From: Conchocele bisecta
Taxonomy: Eukaryota; Mollusca; Bivalvia; Lucinida; Thyasiridae
Assembly (NCBI GenBank): GCA_029237695.1
Contig: JAQRGA010000049.1
Location: 62,001-126,000 of the forward strand
Length of the DNA: 64,000 nt
Direction: 5' to 3'
Shown here: positions 63,094-64,000 of the stretch, piece by piece
Position numbering within the stretch: position 1 is the first letter of the stretch
Layout of the letters: the number at the start of each line of letters is the position of its first letter
Notes under the pieces: generated by a model
What the model was told of the DNA's origin: nothing
The model's database searches: none
The model's input: only the letters and a program-made list of their open reading frames with translations
Translations under genes and position numbers: made by a program

Positions 63094-64000
63094 ATGGCTG
63101 ATTACGATATTGACATGGGTGAAGTTGGCCGAGACGATTACATCGATGAGGATGATGATGACATAGATTATGATAACGATAACGAAACGCCCTTCATAGA
63201 GACTCCAGTTCCAATCCAATCGCAATTGGGGGGATTAGGTGGCGCTACCACTAGTCAAAGTCGGGAATTACTCGAGGGAGCTGTAAACGACTACTACAGT
63301 TTGGCAGAAATCGGTCTGGTCCGATCTGTCGGCCGCGACTACTCCAAGTTCGAATTGGATCTGAAGGGTAGGTTGCGACTGAAAGCATCAAATTTCGAGA
63401 TCGTCAACATGAATACCGGAAAACCCCTAGCGCTGAACACTATTGCCGGAAACCGGGGCGGTGGCCAAATCGTAAAGAACGAACTCGGATTCCCAGATTG
63501 GAAGTGGGGTAAAACAATTATGCCCGCCCGCGCTGTAGAGGCCCTACAGTCTACCGACGAAACGATGGGGAAGACGGCCTCGGCGATAGAAACGGTCGAG
63601 CTCAACGAGGTCCCTCAAGTAGCCACCGACGCTATTAACACGATGGAGACCACGTTCAGCGAAAACGAAATACTCAACCTCGACCAAGGGTCTAACGATG
63701 ACCAACCGTTACCTCTTCGCGAACTCCGGGGCCTCGATAAGGCTCTGCAAACGGTGCGGGGCGAACTGGTCCTTAACCTATCCAAACTCACGGTGCTGGA
63801 TGAACATATCGCGCTAGAAGAAAGAAAACTGGAGGAAGCCGGTGGCGATAGAGAATCTACCGAGCGGATCACCGAACGCCTGCGGTCGTTGCGGGATGAA
63901 AGAGAAGCTCGCTTGCAGGCTGCATCGGCTTGCCGTGAGGCTCTCCGCACACAAATAAGTCGGATCCGCGAAACAATCTCGAGGGTCCTGCACTCGGTGA
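63094..64000 (+). CDS. Coiled-coil membrane protein, copy B (partial at window end)
   Basis: Open from ATG 63094 to the window end (302 codons) without a stop, so it is better preserved than 8993..10308. It starts acidic (DDYIDEDDDDIDYDND). A CCAAT palindrome (63216..63229) encodes IQSQLG. Conserved blocks then follow: YSKFELDLKGRLRLKAS, TGKPLALNTIAG and ELGFPDWK, then the Glu/Arg/Leu coiled coil (EERKLEEAGGDRESTERI). The membrane segments of the C-terminus are beyond the window. It shows the true N-terminus of the family: about 90 residues lie upstream of the frame still open in copy A. Function unknown; probably a virion component because it shares a divergent promoter with the capsid gene. 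Confidence 0.7.
   Translation, partial: MADYDIDMGEVGRDDYIDEDDDDIDYDNDNETPFIETPVPIQSQLGGLGGATTSQSRELLEGAVNDYYSLAEIGLVRSVGRDYSKFELDLKGRLRLKASNFEIVNMNTGKPLALNTIAGNRGGGQIVKNELGFPDWKWGKTIMPARAVEALQSTDETMGKTASAIETVELNEVPQVATDAINTMETTFSENEILNLDQGSNDDQPLPLRELRGLDKALQTVRGELVLNLSKLTVLDEHIALEERKLEEAGGDRESTERITERLRSLRDEREARLQAASACREALRTQISRIRETISRVLHSV

Larger units (their letters stand above)
53045..64000 (-). mobile_element. Polinton/Maverick element, copy B (partial, runs off the window)
   Basis: Left terminus at 53045 (AGTAGTATAGGAGAGTCAAA), then subterminal repeats, PolB(+), integrase(-), small genes(-), ATPase(-), capsid(-) and the membrane protein(+) cut by the window end. It is in mirror order to copy A, so its polymerase end faces that of A across 33 kb. 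The remaining ~5 kb (486-aa gene, fibre, 203-aa gene, right terminus) should lie to the right. It has different lesions from A, so the copies died independently or diverged long ago. Confidence 0.93.

Overview
The window is animal genomic DNA, most likely from a marine mollusc (probably a bivalve). It is AT-rich and intron-type, dense with LINE, LTR and tandem-repeat remnants, and has almost no recognisable host coding sequence. The species call rests on the repeat types (TCCG/GTCC-rich dispersed repeats, a satellite carrying TGACCTTGACC, Tx1-like LINEs, a Gmr1-like LTR element). It is an inference.

The main content is two related copies of a Polinton/Maverick (adintovirus-like) self-synthesising DNA transposon in opposite orientation, with their polymerase ends facing each other. 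Copy A (4153..20092, 15.9 kb) is complete, with both termini. Copy B (53045..64000+) runs off the right edge. Gene order in A is: 203-aa membrane protein(-), fibre-like protein(-), 486-aa probable structural protein(+), coiled-coil membrane protein(-), major capsid protein(+), A32/FtsK-like packaging ATPase(+), five small genes(+), retroviral-type integrase(+), protein-primed family B DNA polymerase(-). B has the same genes in mirror order. Together they encode replication (PolB), integration (integrase) and virion morphogenesis (capsid, ATPase, fibre, membrane proteins). Both copies carry nonsense and frameshift changes and look dead. They are broken at different sites, so each documents what the other lost.

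Between them, left to right: a Tx1/L1-like LINE fragment (about 20975..23330); tandem repeats and microsatellites (24.0-26.9 kb); a long Tx1-like LINE (26879..33707) inserted with a 12-bp duplication into a satellite that resumes at 33708..36240; a 9.3-kb LTR retrotransposon (38088..47424) with 2.5-kb LTRs, a GTATA duplication, and integrase encoded before RT/RNase H; a possible host exon (47882..48047); a transposase-like relic near 50 kb; and a third LINE fragment (about 52060..53044) into which Polinton B inserted. A possible two-exon small secreted-protein gene lies at 499..1015.

The most unusual structures are in the Polintons. Each terminus is a 107-108 bp foldback palindrome whose stem differs between A and B but stays paired. 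Dozens of CCAAT...ATTGG micro-palindromes, open in all six frames in their 14-bp form, are scattered through coding linkers and differ in position between copies. A helically phased 10-11 bp iteron array follows the ATPase gene. Four subterminal repeats lead into the PolB start codon.
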